Assembly (NCBI RefSeq): GCF_000472505.1
Contig: NZ_AWZR01000006.1
Location: 60,652 to 124,651, forward strand
Direction: 5' to 3'
Origin: Luteimonas sp. J29
GTDB taxonomy: Bacteria; Pseudomonadota; Gammaproteobacteria; Xanthomonadales; Xanthomonadaceae
DNA length: 64,000 nt
Below the pieces are notes generated by a model. The model was not told where the DNA came from and ran no database searches. It saw only the letters and a list, made by a program, of their open reading frames with translations. Shown here piece after piece: positions 27,687-37,948 of this stretch (its first letter is position 1; each line of letters starts with the position of its first letter). A program made the translations under genes and the position numbers.

Positions 27687-30600
27687 CTAGGCGGCCGACC
27701 ATTCCACGGAAAGTTCTTCCGCCTGCCTGAGGACGATTTCGGTCGCCTCCTCCTGCTTGTCAGGCGGGTACTTGTAGCGACGCAGGAGGGTCCGGACCAT
27801 GACGCGCAGCCTGGCGCGCACTGTCTCGCGCTTGGCCCAGTCGACTGTGACGGAGTTGCGCAGGCTCTGTGTCAACTCGACGGCGATTCTCCTGAGGATT
27901 TCGTCCCCGAGTTCGCGAACGGCAGACTCATTGGCCGCCAGCGCATCGTAGAATGCGACTTCGGCCTGGTTGAGTCCCAGGCGTTCGCCGCGCTGGGCGG
28001 CTTCCTGGAACTTCTTGGCCATCTCGATCAGTTCTTCAATGACCTGGGCGGTCTCGATGGCACGGTTGCGGTAGCGGGTCAGGCTTTGCTGCAGCAGTTC
28101 GGAGAACTTGGTGCTCTGGACCACGTTGGTCTTGAAGCGTGACTTGATCTCGCCCTTGAGCAGGCGCTCCAGCAGCTCGACCGCCAGGTTGCGCTCCTTC
28201 ATCTGGCGCACGTCTTCCAGGAACTCGTCGGACAGCACGCTGATATCCGGCCGTTTCAGGCCGGCGGCCGAGAAGATGTCGATGACCTCGTCGCTGACGA
28301 CCGCGCGGCTGATGATCTGCCGCAGCGCATGCTCCTTCTGCTCGTCGGTCAGCTTCCTGTCGGTGCCGGCGTGCTTGGTCAGCGCTGCCTTGATCGCCTC
28401 GAGGAAGGCCAGCTCGTCGCGATAGGTCAGTGCCGCATCCAAGGTGCAGCACAGCGCGAAGGCCTTGCTGGCGGCAAGCACGGCGTCGGCGAAGCGCTTC
28501 TTGCCGTCTTCCAGTCCAAGGATGTGGTTGGCGACGGTGGGGAGCAGCTTCCAGGCATTGGTCCTGAATCCGGAATAGTCGACGCCGTGCAGCATCGAAT
28601 GCAGCACGTCCATCTGCTCCTGCAGCACGGCCAGGGCTTCGTGCGCATCGATGGTGGGTTTGCCGCGGCCATGGGCCTGCGTGTAGCTCGCCAGGGCGGC
28701 CTTCAGCTCGTTGGCGATACCGATGTAGTCCACGACCAGGCCGCCAGGCTTGTCCTTGAACACCCGGTTCACGCGAGCGATCGCCTGCATCAGATTGTGG
28801 CCGCGCATCGGCTTGTCCACGTACATGGTGTGCAGGCAAGGCGCGTCGAATCCGGTCAGCCACATGTCGCGGACGATGACGAGCTTGAACGGATCGGAAG
28901 GGTCCTTGAAGCGCTTCTCCAGCTGCTTGCGGATGTCCTTGGTGTAGATGTGCGGCTTCAGCAGCGCCTTGTCCGAGGCCGAGCCGGTCATCACGATCTT
29001 GATGGCGCCCTGCATCGGGTCTTCGCTATGCCACTCGGGGCGCAGCGCGACAATGGCGTTGTACAGGTGGACGCAGATGTCGCGGCTCATGGCCACGACC
29101 ATGGCCTTGCCGTCCATTGCGGTCAGCCGGTTCTCGAAGTGGTTCACGATGTCGGAGGCCACCTTCTGGATCCGCGGCGGCGCGCCGACCAGCTGCTCCA
29201 GTGCGGCCCAGCGGCGGAGCCGGGCGACCCTGGACCTCTCGTCTTCTTCGTCTTCGGTCAGCTCGTCCACCTCATCGTCCAGCTGGCTGACGTCCTCATC
29301 CTTCAGATCCAGCTTCGCGAGGCGGCTCTCGTAATAGATCGGCACGGTGGCGCCGTCACGCACCGCCTGCTCGATGTCGTAGATGTGGACGTAGTCGCCG
29401 AAGACGGCGCGGGTGTCGCGGTCGTCCATGCTGACCGGGGTGCCGGTAAAGGCGACGAAGGTGGCGCCGGGCAGGGCATCGCGCAGGTGCTGCGCATAGC
29501 CGTAACGGACTGTGCTGCCTCGCGGGTAGGGTGGCGTCGCCTCGGCGACCTTGCGTGCCTCGCCGTCGTTCGCCGCGGGCCCTGCCTCCTTCAGGTCTGT
29601 AGGGACAAGGCGCGCCTCGAACCCGTACTGGCTGCGATGGGCCTCATCGCAGATGACCACGATGTTGGAACGTTCCGAGAGCACGGGGAAGGTGTCTTCG
29701 TCCTCGCCCGGGGTGAACTTCTGGATCGTGGTGAAGATGATGCCGCCGGAGGGGCGGTTGGCCAGCAGGCGCCGGAGCTCGGGGCGGGTATCGGCCTGCA
29801 CCGGGGTCTCGCGCAGCATCTCGCTGGCGGCGGCGAACACGCCGAACAGCTGGTTGTCCAGATCGTTGCGGTCGGTGACCACCACCAGGGTTGGATTGCC
29901 CATGCCGGGGTGCGCCATCAGCGTACCGGCCAGACAGGTCATCTCGATGCTCTTGCCCGCGCCCTGGGTGTGCCAGACCACGCCGCCCTTGCGCGTTCCG
30001 CCGGGAGCGGAAGCCTTGAGCACGCTTTGCACGACGGCACGTACCGCGTGGAACTGGTGGTAGGCGGCGATCTTCTTGACCAGCCGGCCGTCGTCCTCGA
30101 ACAGGACGAAGTGGCGGATGTACTCCAGCAACAGGTCGCGCTGGAACAGACCATGCACCAGGGTCTCCAGCTCGCACATCGGGCCGAGCGGGTCCGTGGT
30201 CACGCCGTCGATGGTGCGCCAGGCCATGAAGCGCTCGCGATCGGCGGTCAGCGAACCCATGCGGGCCTGGACGCCGTCGCTGATGACTTGCAGCACATTG
30301 CTGTGGAACAGCTCGGGGATGTCCTCCTGATAGGCCTGCAACTGGTTCCAGGCGGCCCAGATGTCGGCGTCCTCGTCGCCGGGGTTCTTCAGTTCCACCA
30401 CCACCAGCGGCAGGCCGTTGACGAACAGCACCACGTCGGGGCGCCGGGTGAGCTTGGGACCCTGCACGCTGAACTGGTTGACGGCCAGCCAGTCGTTGGC
30501 GGCCACGTTTTCGAAATCCAGGAGCCGGACCCGGGCGCCGCGGGTCTCCTCATTCCTCTGGAACTGCACCGGCACGCCGTCCACCAGCCAGCGGTGCAGC

Positions 30601-30869
30601 TGGCGGTTGGCATTGGCCAGGCCCGGCACGTTCGGGCTCAGCACCTGGCGCAGCGCGTCGTCGCGCGCACCGGGTGGGATGTCCGGATTGAGCCGGGCGA
30701 TGGCGTCGCGTAAACGGCCCGCCAGGATCACTTGCCGGTAGGTGTCTCGTTCGGTGCCGGGCGTCCTCGCATCAGGCGGGGAAATGTCGGGGCCGTGGGC
30801 GATGTTCCAGCCAAGCGCCGACAGCCACCGCAGGGCGGCCTGTTCCACCATGTCCTCATTGAGAATCAT
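27687..30869 (-). CDS. hsdR: Type I restriction enzyme, R subunit
   Basis: The product is 1060 residues. The N-terminal nuclease has the PD...ELK pattern (RRPDVVLF at about 143-150, VVVELKN at about 157-162). The translocase has Walker A HTQGAGKS (about 300-307), the DEAH box VICDEAH (408-411), later motifs FTGTPV and [10 protein letters not shown], and QAIARVNR (motif VI). A helical C-terminal domain for binding the methyltransferase follows. All motifs are intact. It is separated from hsdM and hsdS by four other genes on the same strand, an unusual order. AGGGA precedes the ATG at 30869. Confidence 0.95.
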   Translation of the reverse strand: MILNEDMVEQAALRWLSALGWNIAHGPDISPPDARTPGTERDTYRQVILAGRLRDAIARLNPDIPPGARDDALRQVLSPNVPGLANANRQLHRWLVDGVPVQFQRNEETRGARVRLLDFENVAANDWLAVNQFSVQGPKLTRRPDVVLFVNGLPLVVVELKNPGDEDADIWAAWNQLQAYQEDIPELFHSNVLQVISDGVQARMGSLTADRERFMAWRTIDGVTTDPLGPMCELETLVHGLFQRDLLLEYIRHFVLFEDDGRLVKKIAAYHQFHAVRAVVQSVLKASAPGGTRKGGVVWHTQGAGKSIEMTCLAGTLMAHPGMGNPTLVVVTDRNDLDNQLFGVFAAASEMLRETPVQADTRPELRRLLANRPSGGIIFTTIQKFTPGEDEDTFPVLSERSNIVVICDEAHRSQYGFEARLVPTDLKEAGPAANDGEARKVAEATPPYPRGSTVRYGYAQHLRDALPGATFVAFTGTPVSMDDRDTRAVFGDYVHIYDIEQAVRDGATVPIYYESRLAKLDLKDEDVSQLDDEVDELTEDEEDERSRVARLRRWAALEQLVGAPPRIQKVASDIVNHFENRLTAMDGKAMVVAMSRDICVHLYNAIVALRPEWHSEDPMQGAIKIVMTGSASDKALLKPHIYTKDIRKQLEKRFKDPSDPFKLVIVRDMWLTGFDAPCLHTMYVDKPMRGHNLMQAIARVNRVFKDKPGGLVVDYIGIANELKAALASYTQAHGRGKPTIDAHEALAVLQEQMDVLHSMLHGVDYSGFRTNAWKLLPTVANHILGLEDGKKRFADAVLAASKAFALCCTLDAALTYRDELAFLEAIKAALTKHAGTDRKLTDEQKEHALRQIISRAVVSDEVIDIFSAAGLKRPDISVLSDEFLEDVRQMKERNLAVELLERLLKGEIKSRFKTNVVQSTKFSELLQQSLTRYRNRAIETAQVIEELIEMAKKFQEAAQRGERLGLNQAEVAFYDALAANESAVRELGDEILRRIAVELTQSLRNSVTVDWAKRETVRARLRVMVRTLLRRYKYPPDKQEEATEIVLRQAEELSVEWSAA

Positions 30870-31035
30870 GCCATCCCTCGCGTGCCCCCTGCGTCGTGCT
30901 CAGGCGCAGGCGCAGGCGCTGAAGCCCCTGTCACGGCCCCCTGAGGCAGATAGTGCCGTGCAGCCGCCCAGACTCCAAGTCGAGCGGTACCGCGTCCAGC
31001 AGATGGCCGTCCCCGACGTCGAAGAGCGGGATGAC

Positions 31036-32025
31036 TCAGCCATCGAGAACCCGTCCGGCGTCGATTCCATAGGCTTCCTGAAGCACGCCGGTGATGCGCC
31101 CGGGCGACTTCAGCTTGATGAGGAAATTGCAGCCCTGATTCTGCGGCAGCCAGCGGGGGCAGCCAAGAAAGTATTCGTCAAGGAAGTCGTCATTACTGGC
31201 CGACTTCCGCTGCAGGCGCAGCGATTCGCCATGGACGGGGCAACGATAGTGCGACAAACCGATGTCGGATGCCTTGTTCTGCGCGCGTATGGCATCGAGT
31301 GCTTGCCGCAATCGCTGGCGGCGCCCGGGATCCAGGATCCTTCTTCGCACCTCGTCGGCCTTCATCTGGAACTCCGGACGGGTGACATCCATGAAGATCC
31401 GGAAGTCATCGTTCGACAGGCGCTCGATGTGACGGCAGGCATGCCTGCCGGATCCGTCCACGATGTACCAGCCCGAGCACCCCCAGAAGAAGTCCCGGAT
31501 GCCGGGTGTTCCCACGCGGCGATCCCACTGCAGCGTCATCGCCCGTTGGCAGACACGGCACTTCTTGCCGTAGGTGGTCTGCCCCGTCAGCATGTCGATC
31601 AGGTGTGCGTTCTGCTCGGTCACCGTCGTGGATTGGTACTTGTTCTCCGGGTCGACCACATCTTCGGCAAATGACCCCGCTTCCAGATCATCCAGATCCT
31701 GGATCAGAGCAGCACGACGCGCCTTCAAGCGTTGCCATTCCGCCTTTTCGCGGTCGGTCAGCCGGCCGTTGTCGCGATAGGCCTTGCGCAGGCGCGCAAT
31801 GCGCGCGTTGACCTCCTGCAGCTGGCGCTCGACGACCTCCTGTTCGGATCCCGCGTCGCCGCGTGCCCGTTGAATCCGCCGGGCGAGTTCATCCACGGTA
31901 TCCCGCGCCACCTGCATGAGTTTGCTGGCGACAGGCGCAGTTGCGGCCACTGCTGCCTTGCCCGCACGCACCACCCCCCTGATGAGGGGATTGAACGTTT
32001 GCCCCAGCACCTGCAGCCAGCTCAC
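31036..32025 (-). CDS. Unknown coiled-coil protein with two zinc-ribbon-like modules
   Basis: The product is 329 residues and I do not recognise a named family. Residues 1-45 are amphipathic and contain FNPLIRGVV. Residues about 58-115 are a charged coiled coil. Cys156, Cys159, Cys183 and Cys197 form one likely zinc ribbon (KCRVC...WGC...HAC). Cys252, His255, Cys279 and Cys289 form a second (YRCPVHG...LGC...QGC). The spacing and the FWGCSGW and FLGCPRW turns resemble topoisomerase-type C4 zinc ribbons, which bind DNA. The start overlaps the upstream nuclease-like gene by 4 nt (ATGA). It is the last gene of a three-gene cassette between hsdS and hsdR. Confidence 0.75.
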   Translation of the reverse strand: MSWLQVLGQTFNPLIRGVVRAGKAAVAATAPVASKLMQVARDTVDELARRIQRARGDAGSEQEVVERQLQEVNARIARLRKAYRDNGRLTDREKAEWQRLKARRAALIQDLDDLEAGSFAEDVVDPENKYQSTTVTEQNAHLIDMLTGQTTYGKKCRVCQRAMTLQWDRRVGTPGIRDFFWGCSGWYIVDGSGRHACRHIERLSNDDFRIFMDVTRPEFQMKADEVRRRILDPGRRQRLRQALDAIRAQNKASDIGLSHYRCPVHGESLRLQRKSASNDDFLDEYFLGCPRWLPQNQGCNFLIKLKSPGRITGVLQEAYGIDAGRVLDG

Positions 32026-32996
32026 GATCTGGCCTCCGCCCAGCCCAACAGATACGCAGACCGGGTGCCTTGTCTTTGGGTGGAGTGGCGTACGAGCTCA
32101 CGCATGGCCTGGGTATTTCGCGCACGATCGAAAAACATGCCAGCGACCACGCCCGCTGAAGCTCCCAATAGCAGGCTGTCTGCCATCACCTTCACCAGTG
32201 CGCCGGTACTGCTGGCAACCAGTCCGCGGGCGGCGCGTTCGGAGGCGATCGCAACTGCGTCATCGAAACGCTGTCGCCCCACCAGCACCCCATATCCCTG
32301 GGTGCCCGCGATCACCAGAAGTGGAATCAACGGGTTGAAGACCTGCCAGAACTGGTCCAGCGTGCCGGGTGCCAGCTGGGCGTAGGTGTCGGAGATCGTC
32401 GTCCGAAGGTCCGCCTCGGACATATCGACATCCACTAGTCGGGTGTCGGACACGGCATGATCGGCGACTTCGTCCGTGGCGACGATCCGTATATCCGGAT
32501 ACCTGTCCAGCGCCTCCTTCACATAGCCGGCGCTGGTGGTGGCCTTCATCTGCAGGAACTCCACCGTGCGCCCATCCGCATCGACGATGCGCACGTCCCA
32601 GCCGGCCTGGTTCATCGACTCTGCCACCACTGCCTGCTGACCCGGGAGAAGCTGCAGGTCTCCCACGGTCTCTCCCGCATTGAGGCGGTCGACGACCAGA
32701 TACTCGAAGTACTTGCCCTTGGCCGCGTTCAGCATACCCAGCCACTGCGCTTCGGAGTAGGAGTGCAGGGCATCGGGGTCGAACGACGGGTTGGTGTCGC
32801 GGATTGCCTGGACCGCCAGCCCGTCCAGCGCCTCCCGGTCCATGTAGGCAAGGGAGGCGGCAACCGCGGCCAGGTCCATCAGGCGAGTGCGCCGCAGCCC
32901 ATGGTGGCGGCGGACGATCCGGTCGAGTGCATCCGGGTCATCGCTGGCGTGCGCACGGTATCTGGAGGCCAGGGCGCGCAGGTAGCGGACGTCCAT
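32022..32996 (-). CDS. Putative PD-(D/E)XK (Mrr-like) nuclease with hydrophobic C-terminus
   Basis: The product is 324 residues with no named family recognised. A restriction-endonuclease-fold pattern is visible: a helix with Glu98 (AAKGKYFEYLVVDRL), then Asp124 in GWDVRIVDADG, then Gln139-x-Lys141 in VEFLQMKAT. The D...QxK form is that of Mrr-type nucleases. After about residue 215 the character changes: FNPLIPLLVIAGTQGYGVLVG, then a Gly/Ala-rich hydrophobic stretch at about 257-290, possibly membrane-associating. It starts 2 nt after the coiled-coil gene and overlaps the zinc-ribbon gene by 4 nt, so the three are co-translated. The nuclease call is inferred from motif spacing only. Confidence 0.7.
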   Translation of the reverse strand: MDVRYLRALASRYRAHASDDPDALDRIVRRHHGLRRTRLMDLAAVAASLAYMDREALDGLAVQAIRDTNPSFDPDALHSYSEAQWLGMLNAAKGKYFEYLVVDRLNAGETVGDLQLLPGQQAVVAESMNQAGWDVRIVDADGRTVEFLQMKATTSAGYVKEALDRYPDIRIVATDEVADHAVSDTRLVDVDMSEADLRTTISDTYAQLAPGTLDQFWQVFNPLIPLLVIAGTQGYGVLVGRQRFDDAVAIASERAARGLVASSTGALVKVMADSLLLGASAGVVAGMFFDRARNTQAMRELVRHSTQRQGTRSAYLLGWAEARS

Positions 32997-32998
32997 CG

Positions 32999-33262
32999 TC
33001 AGCGCCCGATGATGATGCCTGGCGGATCCGTGGGGTCCGCGTCGTCGTAAAGGCTGCTGGCAATGGCAGCCAGCTGGCCCTCCAGGCGCGCCACGCGTTC
33101 TTCCAGGGGGGCGGCGCCACCCTGTCCGGGCGGTGCCTGCTCCAGGCGCGTCACGCGCGCCTCCAGCTGCGCCAGAACCGCGTCCATCCCGGACAGGACT
33201 TGCTCGATCCGGGAAAAGTATTCCCGCAGCTCACCCTGCAGGTCCGAAAGGCTCAAGCTCAT
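32999..33262 (-). CDS. Small coiled-coil protein of the cassette
   Basis: The product is 87 residues, start ATG at 33262 with AGGGGAA upstream. Heptad-like helices dominate (LQGELREYFSRIEQVLSGMD, LEARVTRLEQ, LEERVARLEGQL), broken by a Pro/Gly linker. The tail is short and acidic, ending in PPGIIIGR. There is no catalytic signature. It is the first gene of the three-gene cassette, with only 2 nt to the next start, so a scaffold, oligomerisation or regulatory role for its partners is plausible. Nothing in the sequence identifies a known immunity or antitoxin family. Confidence 0.65.
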   Translation of the reverse strand: MSLSLSDLQGELREYFSRIEQVLSGMDAVLAQLEARVTRLEQAPPGQGGAAPLEERVARLEGQLAAIASSLYDDADPTDPPGIIIGR

Positions 33263-33390
33263 CTGAGTTCCCCTTGAAGCGTCCCCGGCGCCAGCCGGGC
33301 CCGTTTCCCCGGGGAGCCGGCAGTCCGACGTTATCGCAGAATGCCGGCTTCGACCACCACCGGCGGAGCGGCGGGCACGCAACTGTGGAT

Positions 33391-33669
33391 TCAGGGGGGC
33401 GGGCCGATAGCCTCGATCACGATGCCGCCGAAGCGGGCTTCGTCGGCGCGGCAGCGGATGCCGCGGATCCAGCAGTCGTCGCTGTCGTAGGGCTCCCCGG
33501 TGTCAGCGTATTGCGCAGCGTAGCCGCCGCTCAAGTCGACATTCAAGAACTCCAGGCGGCGACCAGCGCGATCGGTGGCTTCGGAGAAGCAGTCGGGGCA
33601 GACGTGGCGTGGGTAGCGCGACGAGGGCTGTACCGCTGTGCCGCAGATGGGGCAGGCCTGGGCGCTCAT
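33391..33669 (-). CDS. Small zinc-binding protein coupled to hsdS
   Basis: The product is 92 residues. The N-terminus has two CxxC pairs (ACPICG and HVCPDCF), a likely zinc ribbon. The rest is a compact domain with LEFLNVDLSGGYAAQY, DSDDCWIRGIRCRADEARFGGI. The ATG overlaps the hsdS stop by 4 nt. I recall similar short proteins as uncharacterised neighbours of other genes but cannot name a function. Coupling to hsdS suggests a link to the type I enzyme, possibly regulation of the specificity complex (inference). Confidence 0.7.
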   Translation of the reverse strand: MSAQACPICGTAVQPSSRYPRHVCPDCFSEATDRAGRRLEFLNVDLSGGYAAQYADTGEPYDSDDCWIRGIRCRADEARFGGIVIEAIGPPP

Positions 33670-34965
33670 GCCACGGCCTCGATGGCGGCCTCGGCTTCCG
33701 GCAGGCGGAGTTTGCCGGAGATCAAGCGGGGGAGCAGCGTGTCCCTCAAGGCTGCAAGCGTGCGCGCGGTGCCGATGTTTGCGTGGATACGTTCAAACAG
33801 CGGGGCAACCATCGCATTGAATGCCACGGCTACGTTCTCCGGCGGCAAGACCACGTCGAACTTGCCAACATCGTGCCAACTTGTTCGCGGCATCCGGGCC
33901 CCGTTGGAGAGTTGTGTCGCATACGAAATGAGCGCATCGCTGGACGCATGCATGGCCAAGAAGCCTAGCCATTCCCCTGCCTTCGGGCGCAACACCAGAA
34001 TGTCCGTTGAGCACACACCACGGCACGGAGCGAGACCAACCTTGTGGAAATAGGGCCTGAGCTTTCCGAACAAGACGTCACTTCGCTCAAACCAGAACTT
34101 GCCGCTCCCGAGACCATCTGCAGTGCCGACGTTGTCAAGAGCAATACTCCTGCGCGGCATGTGTTCCAGGCCAATGTATGTTGTATCCGCAGGCATTTGT
34201 CCTGGCTTCGCCTGCACTCGCGGATTGGTGCAAATGGCGTCTAGCTTGCCGGATACCCACCCCTTCGGAATCACCCCCAGCGCCGATTCCTCGAACTCGG
34301 CGGGGAACAGCGCCGCCGTGGCGGCGTCCATGCCTCCGGGCTCGCGGCCATCGGCCTTGGCGCGCACCGGGTCGAAGTCGATGAACCAGCTCTTGAACAG
34401 GGCTTGGGCGATGGATTCGAGGGTAGCGTTGGTTTGGCGCAGGAGGTCGATGCGGTCGTCGAGGCTCCCGAGCAAATCGGCGACTTCAATCTGAGTCACA
34501 AAGTTCGGCAATGGAATTTGAACTCGCCGCAGTTCTGACTGCCGGATGCCCTGTACGGTGGTGCCAGAGGCGCGGCCGAATATGTCGGCGCGGACGTTTT
34601 CAGTCTGCAACGCGTAGTACAGGAAGCGTCCGTGAAGTCGGCCGGGCTTTGGACGGATGGCGAACAACCGTTGACCGAGAACCCAATCGACGTCCTTATC
34701 AATAAACGCGAGTTCGCCCAACGGTGCCTCAGACGTCATGACTACGTCGCCGCGACGAAGTGGTGTCCTCATCCACTTTTGGTAGATGCTTTCGTTGACG
34801 TATCGAGGCTCGTCTGCGTCAAGTTGAACCCGGCCGCCTTTTACAACCTTGGCAGAGATGACGCGGTGGCCGGCAGGAGAGAACTCGCCGCCGAGCTTGA
34901 GAGGAGTGATTCCGCGCCGGTCCAAGATGTCTTCGACAATCTCTTCGAGCGGGAACCAAGGTACC

Positions 34966-34976
<11 letters not shown>
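33666..34976 (-). CDS. hsdS: Type I restriction-modification, specificity (S) subunit
   Basis: The product is 436 residues. There are two target-recognition domains separated and followed by conserved helices: the first TRD spans about 1-160 and ends at [21 protein letters not shown]; the second starts near [15 protein letters not shown] and ends at [21 protein letters not shown]. The closing helix ([16 protein letters not shown]) is typical. It should therefore recognise a bipartite site. Base composition in the TRD regions is lower in GC than in hsdM, as expected for exchanged recognition domains. It overlaps hsdM by 11 nt. Confidence 0.93.
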
Positions 34977-36552
<1,576 letters not shown>

Positions 36553-36691
36553 CTTTCCCCGGTGTTCCCGTGCGGATCACACCGCCACCATCACGAATGG
36601 CGGTGATCAGGGGCAAGATTATGCGCTGGCGCGCGGGGCGGGGAAGCCCAAGACCCTGGCGGGGCGGTCAAGAACCCGCCTCGGAGCCAGG

Positions 36692-37948
36692 TCACGCTGT
36701 CTGACACAGCGGACTGGGCAGGTGGCCCGAGTCAAGATCCAGCGGCAGTACATGGAGGATGTGACCAGCGCCGTAGTCGAACGGTCGCAGAGGCGCGTCG
36801 AACGTCTCGCAGGCGGGATAGACCAGCGCCAGCTCGCCAGCGCCGCTGCGGTACCGGTGGGCGTAGGCGAACATCTGGTAGAAGTCCGCCTGGCTCAGGC
36901 CGTAGTGATTGGCCGCGTCCGAAGCATCGAGGAGCTTCCACTTGGCATCGACGACCCAGGTGGAGCCCTGGTACTCGATCAGGAAATCCGGGCGCAGCTG
37001 GAAGACGGATCGCCCGTCATGACGGCACAGTGACTGGCCGGCGGCCTGGGTACGGAGGCGGGCACTGTGGGGCAGGCTACGGCGCAACGTCCGCTCTACA
37101 TAGCGCTCGAATACCTTCTCCATTGGAAACAACAGGCTGAGCCCGGTCCACTGGCCCAGCGAGGACAGAGGGTTGCGGTCGTCGAGGATCAGCTCGCACC
37201 AGGTGCGGATGGCGCGATAGTGCTGCATCAGGCGATCGCTGCTCCAGCGACGGAAGTCGCCGGCCACGTCGTGGCTGGGCTGGATGTCCGCCAGCTGGTG
37301 CCCCAGCTCGTGAGCCAGCCGCCAGTTGCCCGGATCCCGGGTGGCCCAGGATGCTTTGGCCAGCGCCGCGGCGATCAGGCGGTTCTCCGGGCGGTTCGGG
37401 TCGTAAACATGGTGCTCCACCTGAAACAGGTGCCGCCGTGGCGGCGGTTGGCGTACCTGTCGGGCGACCAGCAGGCGACCACGCAGAAATCGGGCCTCTT
37501 CCTCCACAAGCCGGTAGTCGAAGCGCAGGCCGCGACGGGCCAGTGCGTTCAGCTCCTGCAGGAAGCACTGGATGATCCATTCGCTCACCGGCGCGTCGAA
37601 GGTTTCCAGCGCCGAAGGCGCGGACTCGCGGACCGGCAGATCGAGGGCTTCGCGCAGCATCCGGACCAGCACCCGTCTGGCCGCGACCACGGTCGTCAGG
37701 CCATGGGTTTGCTTGGGCAGGATCTCGATGCGCGTACCGCACGGTGTTTCCAGGACGCCGACATAGTTGTCCAGCCGGAGCCAGCGGCGACCTTCGATCT
37801 GTACGAGCGGAGCGCTGCCGCGGTGGCGCACGGATTCTGCGCAGAGCCATTCGAACGCAGATGCCGGCACGCTGGCCACGTCGAGACTACCAGTCGATAC
37901 CGGGCCGACGGTCAATCTTGCGTGTTCGCGGACCGTAATCGTGTTCAC
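36692..37948 (-). CDS. mcrC: McrC-like nuclease subunit of an McrBC modification-dependent system
   Basis: The product is 418 residues. The first two thirds match McrC proteins (VGVLETPCGTRIEILPK, VRRVL-type helices, RFDYRLVEEEARFLRGRL). Near residues 305-335 is a PD-(D/E)XK site: FQLRPDFLIEYQGSTWVVDAKWK gives PD...DxK. It should provide the cleaving activity of the McrB GTPase/AAA+ complex. The start overlaps the mcrB stop by 4 nt, so the pair is co-translated. Confidence 0.9.
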   Translation of the reverse strand: MNTITVREHARLTVGPVSTGSLDVASVPASAFEWLCAESVRHRGSAPLVQIEGRRWLRLDNYVGVLETPCGTRIEILPKQTHGLTTVVAARRVLVRMLREALDLPVRESAPSALETFDAPVSEWIIQCFLQELNALARRGLRFDYRLVEEEARFLRGRLLVARQVRQPPPRRHLFQVEHHVYDPNRPENRLIAAALAKASWATRDPGNWRLAHELGHQLADIQPSHDVAGDFRRWSSDRLMQHYRAIRTWCELILDDRNPLSSLGQWTGLSLLFPMEKVFERYVERTLRRSLPHSARLRTQAAGQSLCRHDGRSVFQLRPDFLIEYQGSTWVVDAKWKLLDASDAANHYGLSQADFYQMFAYAHRYRSGAGELALVYPACETFDAPLRPFDYGAGHILHVLPLDLDSGHLPSPLCQTA

